Assembly (NCBI RefSeq): GCF_007004725.1
Contig: NZ_ML660165.1
Location: 310,001 to 374,000, forward strand
Direction of reading: 5' to 3'
From: Aliikangiella coralliicola
GTDB lineage: Bacteria; Pseudomonadota; Gammaproteobacteria; Enterobacterales; Kangiellaceae
Length of the DNA: 64,000 bases
Shown here: positions 44,641 through 54,645 of the stretch, one piece after another
Layout: every line of letters begins with the position of its first letter
How positions within the stretch are numbered: position 1 is the stretch's first letter
Notes under the pieces: generated by a model
Database searches by the model: none
Told to the model about the DNA's origin: nothing
What the model saw: the letters and a program-made list of their open reading frames with translations, nothing else
Position numbers and translations under genes: made by a program

Positions 44641-46743
44641 ATGACTTGCCCAAGATGCCTTAAACCAATATCAGAATGTATTTGTAAAAAATCAGTCTCC
44701 ATTCAACTCGCTAAGGTTTCAAGTAGCAAAAAGGTACTAACGCTTCCAAAGCTGGACACGAAACGAACGGTATACGTGACCATGCAATTAAGAAGCATTA
44801 AATCCCCAATTCCAGCTCAAAAGGGAAAACTATGGGTTTATCAACCTCGTCACTTTTACTCCATTAGCCCGGTTGGAGCCGCCCCATGGAACGCAGTCAT
44901 TAACCTGCTGCAATATCTGGCAGAAACTTTTGGCATGAGCGGCATTGGCTCATTAACTTTTTATGGTGTTCATCCACATACAATTCCTCGTCAAACATGG
45001 GCAATGCTCAGCTTCTTAAATCCATCACACCATAAAAAATTTGACGTTTCCTATAAATCGTTAAGCGAAATGCCTCCGAATGTTTATTCGGAAGCTCTAC
45101 CGGTTTTCAGACAAGATATTGATGATATATTGGTTTACGGTCGGCACATGAATCTGGCGGATTTTTATGAACAGATCAACCAATATGCGCCACGTGGAGT
45201 TCAACTCAGCGCTCTCAATACTACCAGCGGTCGCTATGCGCTGGTTAAAACGAATGCTCATCGAATGTATATGTTGTTCGCCTACGCACTATTAGGATTC
45301 GATATTGAGCATAGCGGCCACGAAATAGCCTCGCTCTTAGTTTCACCTGACGGGCGAGTGCTTTCATGGGGCCTCAACAATTCTCATTGCAACCCGACAT
45401 TTCATGCCGAAGTGAGCATGTTGCAGCGATACTACTATTACCACAGCCAGTGTGGTGGATGCGAGAACTGTGATAAAGGTCAGATACCAATGGGCTCGAT
45501 CATTTATACAACGCTGAAGTCCTGTTGGATGTGCGCAGGTATGGCTCACGATTATTGCAACGGCAGACAAGTCACCGTGATTTATAATCAAAATGATGAT
45601 GGACGGCACGCTCACAACACACCGTTAGACTTGCCTATGAGAAGTGACATTCGGCAAATCCAACTTGATGGAAAAAATGGCATTAAACCAATAAAACTTT
45701 ACAATCAATCGAAGTACTATCCAAAGTTACGAAAGGCAGGGTTAGTTTCAGTCAGTGCATCGGCAACACTCGATCGTAATTGGGCACAATATAAAGCAAG
45801 GAAACGAGAACTTAGCCAACCCAGCTCTTCGCATTCCTTTTCGAAGTTTTCTTCAGTCTCAAGGCAATTCGTCAAAAATCCTTCTATTGTCAAATTTCTG
45901 GAAAGCCAGTCAGAAAATTTTAACGACTTGGTCAGAAAGACGATGGCGCGTAAGCTTTTTAAGTATGTTCAAGACGGACGACCGCCGATGCACAAAAAGC
46001 GGATTAACCTAATGATGGACAATGTTATGTATTATATTGTCAATTTGAGTTTGATACTCTCAGGATCTGACACTATTTCTTCGAAAGGATCGAATAGCCG
46101 CTTTAACCGAAAACTCAGAATTGATGAGCGTGTTTTAGCTGCATCAAATGTCATTCACGGATTGCCCAAAAAAATTCAGGCAGCGGCGGAAAAGCACTTA
46201 AACGACATTATTCATGGACTCTATGATAAAATCAGGCAGAGTGGAGCGCTCGCTGCGCTAAGTAGCCTGGAAATCTGTTTGGGGATCGCTAGCCTCGGTA
46301 GTTCAAGCAGTTCAAGTGGTTTTAATCCCTTAGAGTGGCTACCGAGTGATCATCGTCCAGCGTTAACAGAAGCCCATGCAAACTGGGTTATCGGCGAAGC
46401 CTCCGCAGCCGGGCACAATTGTTTGATTGACTCTTTGCTCCAATTAACCACAACATTAAACCCACAGCAGCGAGCTCATCGATTTAATATCATTCGTAAC
46501 CAACTAATTCAAGAGAACCTCACCAACCCAATGGACTTTTTGTCGATACATCAGCACGCGAGACGAATTTTGGAATTAATTCCCGGTGTCACGGCAACAG
46601 ATTATAATATCGAAGGCTATTGGACTTTTGGTACAACGCTACAGGCGCCAGAGACCCTCGACCTTGGTGGAGACACGAAGTTAAGATTGTGGAATACCGG
46701 AGGTCACTTCGAACCGATTTTTATTCGTGAAGAGGAATTGTGA
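44641..46743 (+). CDS. Putative nucleic-acid deaminase (Bd3614-like) fused to an OTU/papain-like cysteine protease domain
   Basis: 700 residues, no signal peptide. The N-terminus is a zinc-ribbon-like CPRCLKPISECIC. A cytidine-deaminase-fold core follows: H255-A-E257 in TFHAEVSML and K-S-C295-W-M-C298, the HAE and (P)CxxC zinc motifs, with an extra CGGCENC knuckle between them. The long N-terminal part before the core fits the Bd3614-like deaminase family known from comparative studies of bacterial toxins. A Ser-rich linker and helical region lead to a C-terminal domain with C594 in GHNCLIDSLLQL and H689 in GGHFEPIF, the Cys-His pattern of OTU-type proteases. AAGGA is 5 nt before the ATG at 44641; the ATG at 44635 is too close. 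No immunity gene is adjacent. Both activities are predicted from motifs only. Confidence 0.72.
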   Translation: MTCPRCLKPISECICKKSVSIQLAKVSSSKKVLTLPKLDTKRTVYVTMQLRSIKSPIPAQKGKLWVYQPRHFYSISPVGAAPWNAVINLLQYLAETFGMSGIGSLTFYGVHPHTIPRQTWAMLSFLNPSHHKKFDVSYKSLSEMPPNVYSEALPVFRQDIDDILVYGRHMNLADFYEQINQYAPRGVQLSALNTTSGRYALVKTNAHRMYMLFAYALLGFDIEHSGHEIASLLVSPDGRVLSWGLNNSHCNPTFHAEVSMLQRYYYYHSQCGGCENCDKGQIPMGSIIYTTLKSCWMCAGMAHDYCNGRQVTVIYNQNDDGRHAHNTPLDLPMRSDIRQIQLDGKNGIKPIKLYNQSKYYPKLRKAGLVSVSASATLDRNWAQYKARKRELSQPSSSHSFSKFSSVSRQFVKNPSIVKFLESQSENFNDLVRKTMARKLFKYVQDGRPPMHKKRINLMMDNVMYYIVNLSLILSGSDTISSKGSNSRFNRKLRIDERVLAASNVIHGLPKKIQAAAEKHLNDIIHGLYDKIRQSGALAALSSLEICLGIASLGSSSSSSGFNPLEWLPSDHRPALTEAHANWVIGEASAAGHNCLIDSLLQLTTTLNPQQRAHRFNIIRNQLIQENLTNPMDFLSIHQHARRILELIPGVTATDYNIEGYWTFGTTLQAPETLDLGGDTKLRLWNTGGHFEPIFIREEEL

Positions 46744-47072
46744 CAATAAAATCGTGTTTAGCTTTCTTATCAAGCAACGCTTTTCAGAAAAGAAGAAAAA
46801 GTAAAAAACTTTAGGCTTCACTGAAAGAAATTAAAACATCCTATATCGAGATTTAATCTAATCAAATTTTCCACTTTTTCTAAAATATCTCACAAAAAAC
46901 TATTCATATCTCTCAAACAAAACTATCTATAAAAGAGTTTATAGATTACAAAAAAGCGAGTTAAGAATAATTAAATTCGGATCCTATTATACAAGAAAAA
47001 GCTAATTTGACAGTACCTGAAAATCAGCGGATTATTTCACCACCAATACAACAAGGAATAAACAGGTGACTC
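46744..47072. other. Gene-free AT-rich stretch
   Basis: No gene seen. A weak hairpin, CTATAAA (46927-46933) and TTTATAG (46938-46944), has a 4-nt loop and an A-rich tail on the plus strand, so it is not a convincing terminator. Confidence 0.35.
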
Positions 47073-48383
47073 ATGAAAAAAATATTTTTTCTCATCCCTT
47101 TGACGCTGCTACTGTCAGCATGCGAATGGGTTGATGACTTACAACTAGCCTCCGAAACCAAAGTGAGCGAGCAGGTTCAGTTTAAAACTGATAACACGGG
47201 ATTATTAATTATTGACTCTCAAAAATCTTATGTCATGGATAGCGAAGAATTTTGGGTCAACATTTGGTATCCGGACCTTGAAGTACCTCCGGAAAATATT
47301 GACCCACAATTGCACAACAATATTGAACGTATCGCTCAACTGGCGCAGTCGGCGAATGACTTAGACTTTCCCACAACCATTACATATGAAGCTTATAACA
47401 CTGAGTGGGGTTTGGAATACTCACCGTATATTGAAAGTATAAAACAAGCTCTCGATGAAAATACTCAATCTTTTTTTAAGCAGTCTTTTAATTCCACTTT
47501 AGAAGACGGCATTAGCAGTGCTATGCAAGCTTGGTTAGATGCTGGCATTAATCGTATTGTGGTTGCAGGCGCGGAAACTGACGTATGTGTTATGCAAACA
47601 GCACTAGGTTTAAAGAAAATGGGGTTTGACGTTTATCTAGCCAGCGACGCAACCTTCTCTACAGAAATCTATGAGCGTGCTACCTTTAAGCGCCTGCAAC
47701 AAGCGGGCGTTAAACTAGCCACTACAAACGAAATCATTGAATCGATGAGTACCGATGATGAGTTGGTATACAGTCCCAGGTACGCGGTAGGTCAACGTGA
47801 CGATCTTCATCAAGGAGATCGCCATCAAATGGCAATGGTAAATTTCAATATGGACGACGGAAATCTGGCAAGAGCTGTGCACGATAACAAAGCAGCGATT
47901 AAACCAAGGTTAATCAGCTTAGGCTTGGAGCAAGAATTTTTATTTAGTAAGTTGCCTAGTTTTCACTTGAATGCTAAAGGTAAAGCCTACACTTCACAAT
48001 ATCGGAAAAATGCCGACTTAATCAGTTATGAAGTGCTTGAAGACGTCATTGCTGACATGCAAGCAAAGAATAAATCCCAAGCAGTTATATCAGGCGTGGT
48101 TTCACAACTAGAGTTACTCGATGCTGTATCAAAATTTACTGAGGCAGGCATTACTCCTATCATTCTTGAAGATGCGTTAATGGGGGAAGATGTCGATCCT
48201 GTTCATTATCTAGATTATGCCTATCAACTGGGAGCAGTGCCAAGCAGCCAAAAATCTAACGGTTATGAAATGTACGTGGAGGTACAGTTAGGTGATTTCA
48301 CCGAAGAAGAAAAAGCAGCCTACTGGCAAATGATTGAATTAGGTGAAGGCCTTATACCTGAGGTTTATCCACGCTTGCGTTAG
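47073..48383 (+). CDS. Lipoprotein with duplicated isochorismatase-like (cysteine hydrolase) domain
   Basis: 436 residues. A lipoprotein signal (LIPLTLLLSACEW) anchors it to an envelope membrane. The first isochorismatase-like domain (about 38-225) has the full Asp-Lys-Cys set: D48 in LIIDSQ, K136 in FFKQSF and C172 in AETDVCVMQT, so hydrolysis of an amide or ester in the periplasm is plausible. The second half (about 240-420) keeps the fold-like pattern (QAVISGVVSQLELLDAVSKF, then PIILEDAL) but lacks the Cys, so it looks like a degenerate copy. AGGTGA lies 4-5 nt before the ATG. An exported member of this mostly cytoplasmic family is unusual. Confidence 0.8.
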   Translation: MKKIFFLIPLTLLLSACEWVDDLQLASETKVSEQVQFKTDNTGLLIIDSQKSYVMDSEEFWVNIWYPDLEVPPENIDPQLHNNIERIAQLAQSANDLDFPTTITYEAYNTEWGLEYSPYIESIKQALDENTQSFFKQSFNSTLEDGISSAMQAWLDAGINRIVVAGAETDVCVMQTALGLKKMGFDVYLASDATFSTEIYERATFKRLQQAGVKLATTNEIIESMSTDDELVYSPRYAVGQRDDLHQGDRHQMAMVNFNMDDGNLARAVHDNKAAIKPRLISLGLEQEFLFSKLPSFHLNAKGKAYTSQYRKNADLISYEVLEDVIADMQAKNKSQAVISGVVSQLELLDAVSKFTEAGITPIILEDALMGEDVDPVHYLDYAYQLGAVPSSQKSNGYEMYVEVQLGDFTEEEKAAYWQMIELGEGLIPEVYPRLR

Positions 48384-48570
48384 TTTGATCTTTTTTACCT
48401 GACGGCATGTCCTTGTATTGACGTCAGGAATCTTTGGCAAGTAGCTAATAATTTGCCATTCAAAAAAGTTTAAGTTCCATAGCGTGGAAACAGTTAATTC
48501 ATTTATAATTGCCCGGGAGTGTTTGATAATGCTCTCGTATGACTAAGATTTTTATTTAAGGAAAAATATA

Positions 48571-48873
48571 ATGAAGTATATATTGTTAGTTTTAACACTA
48601 TTTTCGCCAATCACATTTGCAGCTGAAACAGTTCAAGATGGAAATGTCACTAACATAACAAGCATTAAAGAAGGTTTGCTTATTATTTTAGACACAGGGA
48701 AGCCTTCAGGATGCAAACAAACATCTGGCTGGATGCTTATTCCTGAGGAAAATAAAACCATGGTTTCAGTTGCTCTCGCTATGCATCTCGCGGGAAAAAA
48801 GAGAGCTGCTATTTATGTAGATATTCACGCGCCAGGGGGCTATTGCAAAGTTATTCAATACGATCCGCTTTAG
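48571..48873 (+). CDS. Small exported protein of unknown function
   Basis: 100 residues with a signal peptide (MKYILLVLTLFSPITFA). Two Cys (SGCKQT and GYCKVI) may form a disulfide in a small beta-rich protein. AAGGAAA precedes the ATG and a good hairpin terminator follows within 10 nt, so it is a single-gene unit. It has a similar size and layout to the exported protein at 55069, without evident sequence identity. Confidence 0.72.
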   Translation: MKYILLVLTLFSPITFAAETVQDGNVTNITSIKEGLLIILDTGKPSGCKQTSGWMLIPEENKTMVSVALAMHLAGKKRAAIYVDIHAPGGYCKVIQYDPL

Positions 48874-48882
48874 TATTGAATT

Positions 48883-48915
48883 AATGAAAGAGACTGAAAG
48901 TCTCTTTCATTTTTC
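48883..48915 (+). terminator. Intrinsic terminator of the small exported protein gene
   Basis: AATGAAAGAGACT (48883-48895) pairs perfectly with AGTCTCTTTCATT (48899-48911), 13 bp with a 3-nt loop, followed by TTTC. It starts 10 nt after the stop. Confidence 0.85.
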
Positions 48916-49001
48916 ATCGGGTGGAAGTCAATGAGCTGCGAAACAAGCTGATTGTCTAACTAAGATTTTTATTCGCAAACCTCCAATTGTTAATATCAAA
49001 C

Positions 49002-49754
49002 TCACTCTTTCGGCTCTACATAGACATAATCCGAATACCGTTCATTCGATGTTTCATCAATCTCAGTGAAGAATGCAAAACTCCCTTTCATATCCATTGA
49101 ATTCTCAACCGGTAAAATAGCATTCTTCATTTTTTTAAATTTAAAAACTAATTTAAAATCGGTGATCGACGCCGAAAACACTGGTGAAAACTCACTGTTA
49201 TTGGTGATTTGAATCGAGTCGATATACTGCTGATGCTTACTAAAAGTCAACTCTCCATCTAACTTACCAATGGCATCGTCCCCTAGTTTTTCAATATAAA
49301 CATCAAAAGACATCGTCTTGTGAGTCTCGTTTTCGTTCGTTAAGTTAAGACTATCGATATCAATAAGTTCTCTCAGACGAATGGAATAGTTAGCACTATC
49401 GTCATCTTTCTTCTTAGAAGCCTTAACTTTCTTTTTAATAAATTTTTTTATTTGCTTTTGGGTTGGCGTTTTGCCATTTAACTCGAGTAACGACCACCGT
49501 TTAAATTTATCTTCATTGGGTGTATACACCTCGGTACTAGTAGTTACATCTCCTTCTTCATCTTCATATCGAACCACTTTGAATGACCAACGCTTTCTAT
49601 CCATGTCTTCAAACTGCTTAATACTGGTTTCAACTTGCTTTTTATAAAGTGGTATTTCGGTCTCGATTAAATCTGCTGCGGTAGTCTTTAATGGCAAGTA
49701 CAAAGCCATAAAGTAACCAAACCACAATGTCAAAGTTAGGGTAGTTTCTCTCAT
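49002..49754 (-). CDS. Exported protein of unknown function
   Basis: 250 residues with a signal segment (LTLWFGYFMALYLPLKTTAA). The mature protein is highly charged, Lys- and Asp/Glu-rich, with a KKKVKASKKKDDD run near residue 110, and otherwise looks beta-rich (IDSIQITNNSEFSPVFSASITDFKLVFKFKK), perhaps a lipid- or envelope-binding fold. AAGGAAAA precedes the ATG. No family recognised. Confidence 0.65.
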   Translation of the reverse strand: MRETTLTLTLWFGYFMALYLPLKTTAADLIETEIPLYKKQVETSIKQFEDMDRKRWSFKVVRYEDEEGDVTTSTEVYTPNEDKFKRWSLLELNGKTPTQKQIKKFIKKKVKASKKKDDDSANYSIRLRELIDIDSLNLTNENETHKTMSFDVYIEKLGDDAIGKLDGELTFSKHQQYIDSIQITNNSEFSPVFSASITDFKLVFKFKKMKNAILPVENSMDMKGSFAFFTEIDETSNERYSDYVYVEPKE

Positions 49755-50348
49755 TTTTTCCTTCTCGATGATAATAACCAGCGAACAAACTAGTTGTATT
49801 GATAAATTAATAATGAACGAATGAATGTGAAATGATAGTGAAATGTAAGTGGAGAAAACCTATATCTGGGGTGTAGGAAATAAATAAAGTATGGATAGAG
49901 CACTCTTTATTTTTCAAATGAATCGCTGGGCGAAATGGTATTTTCTACCAATCTAAATCACTACCAGCATATCGCTTAAAATAGCCAACAAGCTAATAAG
50001 CGTAAGACATATAAACAAAACAGCAACAACTTATTTATCAAGTACTGCAACTGAGTTGTTATATATTTAATTCGTCTTGCTTTTTTATAACAAAAAAACG
50101 AGATAAAAAAGTTTCTTATATTTATTTAAAAAAAACAACCAACAACAAAAAATCTCAAAGAAAAAACTTGTGATTAAGAATCATCAAATACAGAGAAAGA
50201 TCCTGTGAATCAATTCACAAGTTTTCTCCAGAAACACTGGTACGACCGGAGAAAGTTTAACTGCATCACACTCTCAAACTGCAGGAATAACCTACCCTGC
50301 CGATTGAAAGTTCATTAAGTATTTATTCAAAGTTTTTCCGGATTTATT
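49755..50348. other. Long AT-rich intergenic stretch, no gene seen
   Basis: 594 bp divergent region before the large InlB-repeat lipoprotein. Contains A/T runs (about 50080-50165) but no RNA gene, hairpin or repeat I can support. No ribosome site is visible before the 50349 ATG. Confidence 0.35.
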
Positions 50349-53300
50349 ATGTTGTTAAACAACCTATTTGTTAGTACCACTAAACTCAGCAATTATATTG
50401 GCGCAGTTTTTTTATCACTTTTTCTAGTCGCTTGTGGTGGAGAAGGAGGAGAAGATAACGGTTCAACACAATACACTTTGACCGTTACGGTTAATGATAA
50501 CGGAATCGGCGGCAATGTCACTTCAGATGACACCAATATTAACTGCGGTGATGACTGCACGCAATCTTATGACAGCGGAACGGCAGTAACGCTTACCGCC
50601 CTGTCACAGGAAGGTTATGCCTTTTCGGGCTGGTCTGGCGCCTGTAGCGGCAGTTCGGTTTGCGAAATTACCATGGAGCAAACACAACAGGTCGGAGCTA
50701 CTTTCGAGCAGCAGCAAACCTCAAAAAATTATTCCTTAGTTGTTGAGCGACTTGAAGGTGGCACAATTACTTCTCAATCGGGGGAAATTAATTGTGGTGA
50801 GAATTGTTCACATACTTACGCCGAGGGAAGCATTGTTTTACTTACCGCTATACCAGATGAAGATTATTCTTTTGAAGGATGGGAAAATGACTGCACCGGC
50901 ACTTCTGGCTGTGAACTTGTAATGACTGAAAACCGGCAGGCAAAGGGAAATTTTTCACGCAAAAGATATACGCTGGCAGTAATGAACAATGGCGGAGGTT
51001 CAATAATATCAGAACCTGCAGGAATTAATTGTGGCAGCGACTGTTCGGAAATGTTTTATAAAAATACTAACATCACATTAACCGCTGACCCCGCACCCGG
51101 ATATATATTTAACGGCTGGAATGGAGATTGTGTTGGAACTGCACCAACCTGCCAAATTAAAATGAGCCGAAACAAAGGAGCGTCAGCCTCTTTTATTCCA
51201 ATTACTCCGCCCAGCGACTATACTTTGAGCGTTAGCGCTACTGCTGGTGGAATTGTTACATCTCAACCAGGAGGCATCAATTGCGGATCAGACTGCAGCG
51301 AAAACTACGTAGAAGACACAATTGTTACATTAACAGCAATACCAGCTGAAGGTTATGCATTTAGTGGCTGGAGTGGAAGCTGTTCCGGCACCGCAACTTG
51401 CCAGTTAACAATGGGCCAAAACCTTCAAGTAGCAGCAACCTTTGCTGCAATCGCGCCTTCTCAATATAGTTTAAATGTTACAGCTACCACAGGCGGAAGC
51501 GTTGTCTCCAATCCTGCCGGAATAAACTGTGGTAATGATTGTTCAGAAACTTATCTGGAAAACACGCAAGTAACATTAACGGCGACACCGATCAATGGTT
51601 ACGAGTTTATCGGTTGGAGCGGTAACTGCTCAGGCACAACAACTTGTCAATTGACTATGAGTCAAAGCCGACAGGCAGTAGCAACCTTTAGCGAAATTCC
51701 TCCTGCTCAATACAACCTGAGCGTCACCACGACAACGGGAGGAACAGTTTCTTCAACACCAGAAGGAATTAATTGTGGAAGTGATTGCGCGCAAAACTAT
51801 GAAGAAAGCACCAGCGTAACTTTAACTGCGACAGCTGAATCGGGTTACGAGTTTAGCGGCTGGAGTGGTGACTGTTCTGGCACTGCAGCCTGTCAATTGT
51901 CGATGACTCAAAACCGTCAGGCCACCGCAACCTTTACCGAAATTCCAATACAGGAACACACACTAACCATTACAGCCGGCAATGGCGGGACAGTCACTTC
52001 TCAGCCCGCAGGAATCGACTGTGGAAGTGATTGTTCGCAAAACTATGAAGAAAACACCAGCGTAACTTTAACTGCGACAGCTGAATCAGGTTACGAGTTT
52101 AGCGGCTGGAGTGGTGACTGTTCTGGCACTGCAGCCTGTCAATTGTCGATGACTCAAAACCGTCAGGCAACAGCGACCTTTACCGAAATCGTTCCGCAGG
52201 AATACACATTATCTATCAGCACCAACACTGGTGGAACAGTCACATCTCAGCCTAACGGAGTCGACTGCGGTAGTGATTGCTCAGAAAATTATCAAGAAAA
52301 TACCAGTGTGACCCTCACTGCAACACCAGCGCAGGGATATGAATTTAATGGATGGACTGGCGATGGTTGCTCAGGTAAAGATCCATGCGCATTAACCATG
52401 AACTCAGACAAAATGGTTACAGCAACTTTCTCAGCTTCGAGTGGCGCACTTTCAATTGCTGATATGGGGCTACATGAAGTTGATCATGGCGATGTATTCC
52501 AATATCAACCACAAATCAGTGGCAACGTTACAATCTGTCGTAAAGATATGGGACACGACGATGTCAAAGTGGATTCTGAAACCGGTGCAATTACCTGGGA
52601 CACCAACGGACTCACTTTTGGTCGCGGTTTCCATATTCGAATTAAATGCAGCAACTACACCGAAAGCGTATACGCATCAATGGTTGTTCACATTGACATG
52701 TCTGGCAGCAGTCAGTTACTTGTTGCAGGTGAGAATGGTGTTTCTCCTTACATTGGCGTTGCAGGTAAAGCCATGACCAGTGGTGACACTATCGTCTTCC
52801 CTGATGGTGTTTACCCGGTTTCAGTTGCCGGCGATAAAACCTATGAAAACGCATTTAAAAGATCGGCGCCGACTTCTGGTTCGGCCAATCAGTTCAGCAC
52901 TCTGATTGCTCGCTCTCCCGGCGGAGCAGTCATTTCAGGCACTGCCAATCAAAATATCGGAAAACAGAAAAATGCGTTTGAACTCGATAACATTGCCTAT
53001 GTTGCTTTGGTTGGCTTTCAGATTGAAAACGTGCAGCGATCTTCTGTTACCAGTATTGGCACAATTAACCGACTATTGCTCGACTTTGTCGGTGCAGCGG
53101 GAGCCGGAACATGGGGATTCCCCTGTTCAAACTTTGAAGAAGCAGATGCAGGCCAATGTTCAAATGCAGGTATGCGATTAAACGACGGTAACCCGGTATT
53201 TCAGAATAGCTACGACTGGGGACACAATCGATACGGTATCATGACCCACGGAACTTCAGGCTCCATCACTCGTCGCTCATTCGTCAGACTGGATGAGCAC

Positions 53301-54293
53301 AAAGGTGATCAACCTTATGGTGGATTCAGCAATTATTGTGACTCGGCTCACCTGAGCCAGGACAATACGGTATTCGACTCATTGGCCATCGCCGCACCTC
53401 ACTACAAAAACTACGCCGGTCTCGAAGCTTACCCCGCAACTGGCTGCGAGTATGATGATGCGACGTTAAAAACAGAAGGTTTGCTGGCGGTTAATAACGA
53501 CCTGTCACTTTCACTAATGGATCAAAAAGCAGGGCCAGTACACGTGTGGGATCACATTGTATCTTATGACTCTGTTGGTACTTGTACGCCACAAACAGGC
53601 TATTGCGCCAATCTGTTACTTCAGGCAGATAAAGAAACTCACGTTTTTAATTCGTTCTTTGGATTAGCCGAATCATTCAATCAAACGCGTGACGCCTTTG
53701 ACGGCAATGATGTTGTGCTGGACCCTGCATCAGTAGCAAAAAAAGATGTTGAAGGTGAATCAGATGTTGGCGATATGCCTGAGTATCTACCTGAGTCACT
53801 GCTTTATTTCCGAGGACGCTCAGATACTTTCTATGGCGATTCGAACTACGATCAGCTAACCAATGTGCGTCGCTGGCCGATTGGCGGTGAAGATATTATC
53901 GCCGCTAAAATGCGCAGCTATGATAACCCGGAAGCATTAAAAGTAGGAGGCGGAACAATTCACATTAGCGGCAACCGAGGTGCCACTGCAAACGGTGAAT
54001 CAATGTCCGAATATTTCTGGGGATATATCAACCCGAATATCCCACCTTTAGTGGTTCGAGTTAAAGATAAAGGACAGGTAAACCGCGTTGCCTGGGAGCA
54101 TTTAAGTGGTTCGCGCCGAGACGCTGTTACCGGCTGGAAAGTTATCTGTGTTTCTTCTGGTAATACCCTACTGGCTACATTAGGTAAGACTGAGTTGGTT
54201 TACAATCACTCAGGTAGCTGCTCAGGATACGCAGTGAAAGCTCTCTATGCTGACGGGGAAAGTGGAATCGCTTATACAGAGTCTCCGCAATAA
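50349..54293 (+). CDS. Very large lipoprotein with eight InlB-type B repeats and a probable beta-helix domain
   Basis: 1314 residues. A lipoprotein signal ends LFLVACGGEGG. Eight tandem repeats of about 80 residues (about residues 40-695) follow the Flg_new/divergent InlB B-repeat pattern: (Y)-L-V, GG-V-S, INCG-DC, VTLTA, GY-F-GWSG-CSG and ATF. Each repeat has four Cys (CG-DC and C-C), so two disulfides per unit are likely. The C-terminal 600 residues include GDTIVFPDGVYPVS, GTANQNIGKQKNAFELDNIAY and GTSGSITRRSF-type turns typical of right-handed parallel beta-helices, as in polysaccharide lyases and adhesins. Probable surface adhesin or polysaccharide-active protein. No catalytic residues can be named. 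Confidence 0.85.
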   Translation: MLLNNLFVSTTKLSNYIGAVFLSLFLVACGGEGGEDNGSTQYTLTVTVNDNGIGGNVTSDDTNINCGDDCTQSYDSGTAVTLTALSQEGYAFSGWSGACSGSSVCEITMEQTQQVGATFEQQQTSKNYSLVVERLEGGTITSQSGEINCGENCSHTYAEGSIVLLTAIPDEDYSFEGWENDCTGTSGCELVMTENRQAKGNFSRKRYTLAVMNNGGGSIISEPAGINCGSDCSEMFYKNTNITLTADPAPGYIFNGWNGDCVGTAPTCQIKMSRNKGASASFIPITPPSDYTLSVSATAGGIVTSQPGGINCGSDCSENYVEDTIVTLTAIPAEGYAFSGWSGSCSGTATCQLTMGQNLQVAATFAAIAPSQYSLNVTATTGGSVVSNPAGINCGNDCSETYLENTQVTLTATPINGYEFIGWSGNCSGTTTCQLTMSQSRQAVATFSEIPPAQYNLSVTTTTGGTVSSTPEGINCGSDCAQNYEESTSVTLTATAESGYEFSGWSGDCSGTAACQLSMTQNRQATATFTEIPIQEHTLTITAGNGGTVTSQPAGIDCGSDCSQNYEENTSVTLTATAESGYEFSGWSGDCSGTAACQLSMTQNRQATATFTEIVPQEYTLSISTNTGGTVTSQPNGVDCGSDCSENYQENTSVTLTATPAQGYEFNGWTGDGCSGKDPCALTMNSDKMVTATFSASSGALSIADMGLHEVDHGDVFQYQPQISGNVTICRKDMGHDDVKVDSETGAITWDTNGLTFGRGFHIRIKCSNYTESVYASMVVHIDMSGSSQLLVAGENGVSPYIGVAGKAMTSGDTIVFPDGVYPVSVAGDKTYENAFKRSAPTSGSANQFSTLIARSPGGAVISGTANQNIGKQKNAFELDNIAYVALVGFQIENVQRSSVTSIGTINRLLLDFVGAAGAGTWGFPCSNFEEADAGQCSNAGMRLNDGNPVFQNSYDWGHNRYGIMTHGTSGSITRRSFVRLDEHKGDQPYGGFSNYCDSAHLSQDNTVFDSLAIAAPHYKNYAGLEAYPATGCEYDDATLKTEGLLAVNNDLSLSLMDQKAGPVHVWDHIVSYDSVGTCTPQTGYCANLLLQADKETHVFNSFFGLAESFNQTRDAFDGNDVVLDPASVAKKDVEGESDVGDMPEYLPESLLYFRGRSDTFYGDSNYDQLTNVRRWPIGGEDIIAAKMRSYDNPEALKVGGGTIHISGNRGATANGESMSEYFWGYINPNIPPLVVRVKDKGQVNRVAWEHLSGSRRDAVTGWKVICVSSGNTLLATLGKTELVYNHSGSCSGYAVKALYADGESGIAYTESPQ
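50468..52440 (+). repeat. Eight tandem 240-250-bp coding repeats
   Basis: The InlB-type units repeat with a period near 246 bp. Units six and seven (for example TTACGAG at 51845 and at 52091, exactly 246 bp apart) are nearly identical over about 170 bp, while the first units are much more diverged. That points to recent unequal duplication at the 3' end of the array. Confidence 0.9.
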
Positions 54294-54329
54294 ACTGAGT
54301 CTTAAAACTCACCTCTTGTTCAGACAGAG

Positions 54330-54367
54330 AAAGCCTTACATGAAAAAAATCGGTAAGGCTTTTTTTG
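54330..54367 (+). terminator. Intrinsic terminator of the InlB-repeat lipoprotein gene
   Basis: AAAGCCTTAC (54330-54339) and GTAAGGCTTT (54353-54362) form a perfect 10-bp stem with a 13-nt loop and a run of T residues after it. It starts 36 nt after the stop. The following 54368-54645 holds no gene I can see. Confidence 0.88.
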
Positions 54368-54645
54368 TTTGATCGCAAAACTAAACGTTAACGGATATAA
54401 ATAACATACTGAGATAGCGCTTTACCTCATGTAATAATATGCCATTCTCATGTAATTATTTGCGAATAGAACTAGCTATATAACTTACCAGACCTAAATA
54501 TTAATAACGCGACCTGACCCGTCATTTCTCATCAATTTGGAGTTTTTCGACGAACGATACTTTCCGCTATCAAAACAATAATAGGTGTCTAATTTCATTT
54601 CCTCATTAACACTTAAATGACTAATTAAATCTTATTAAAGAAATG

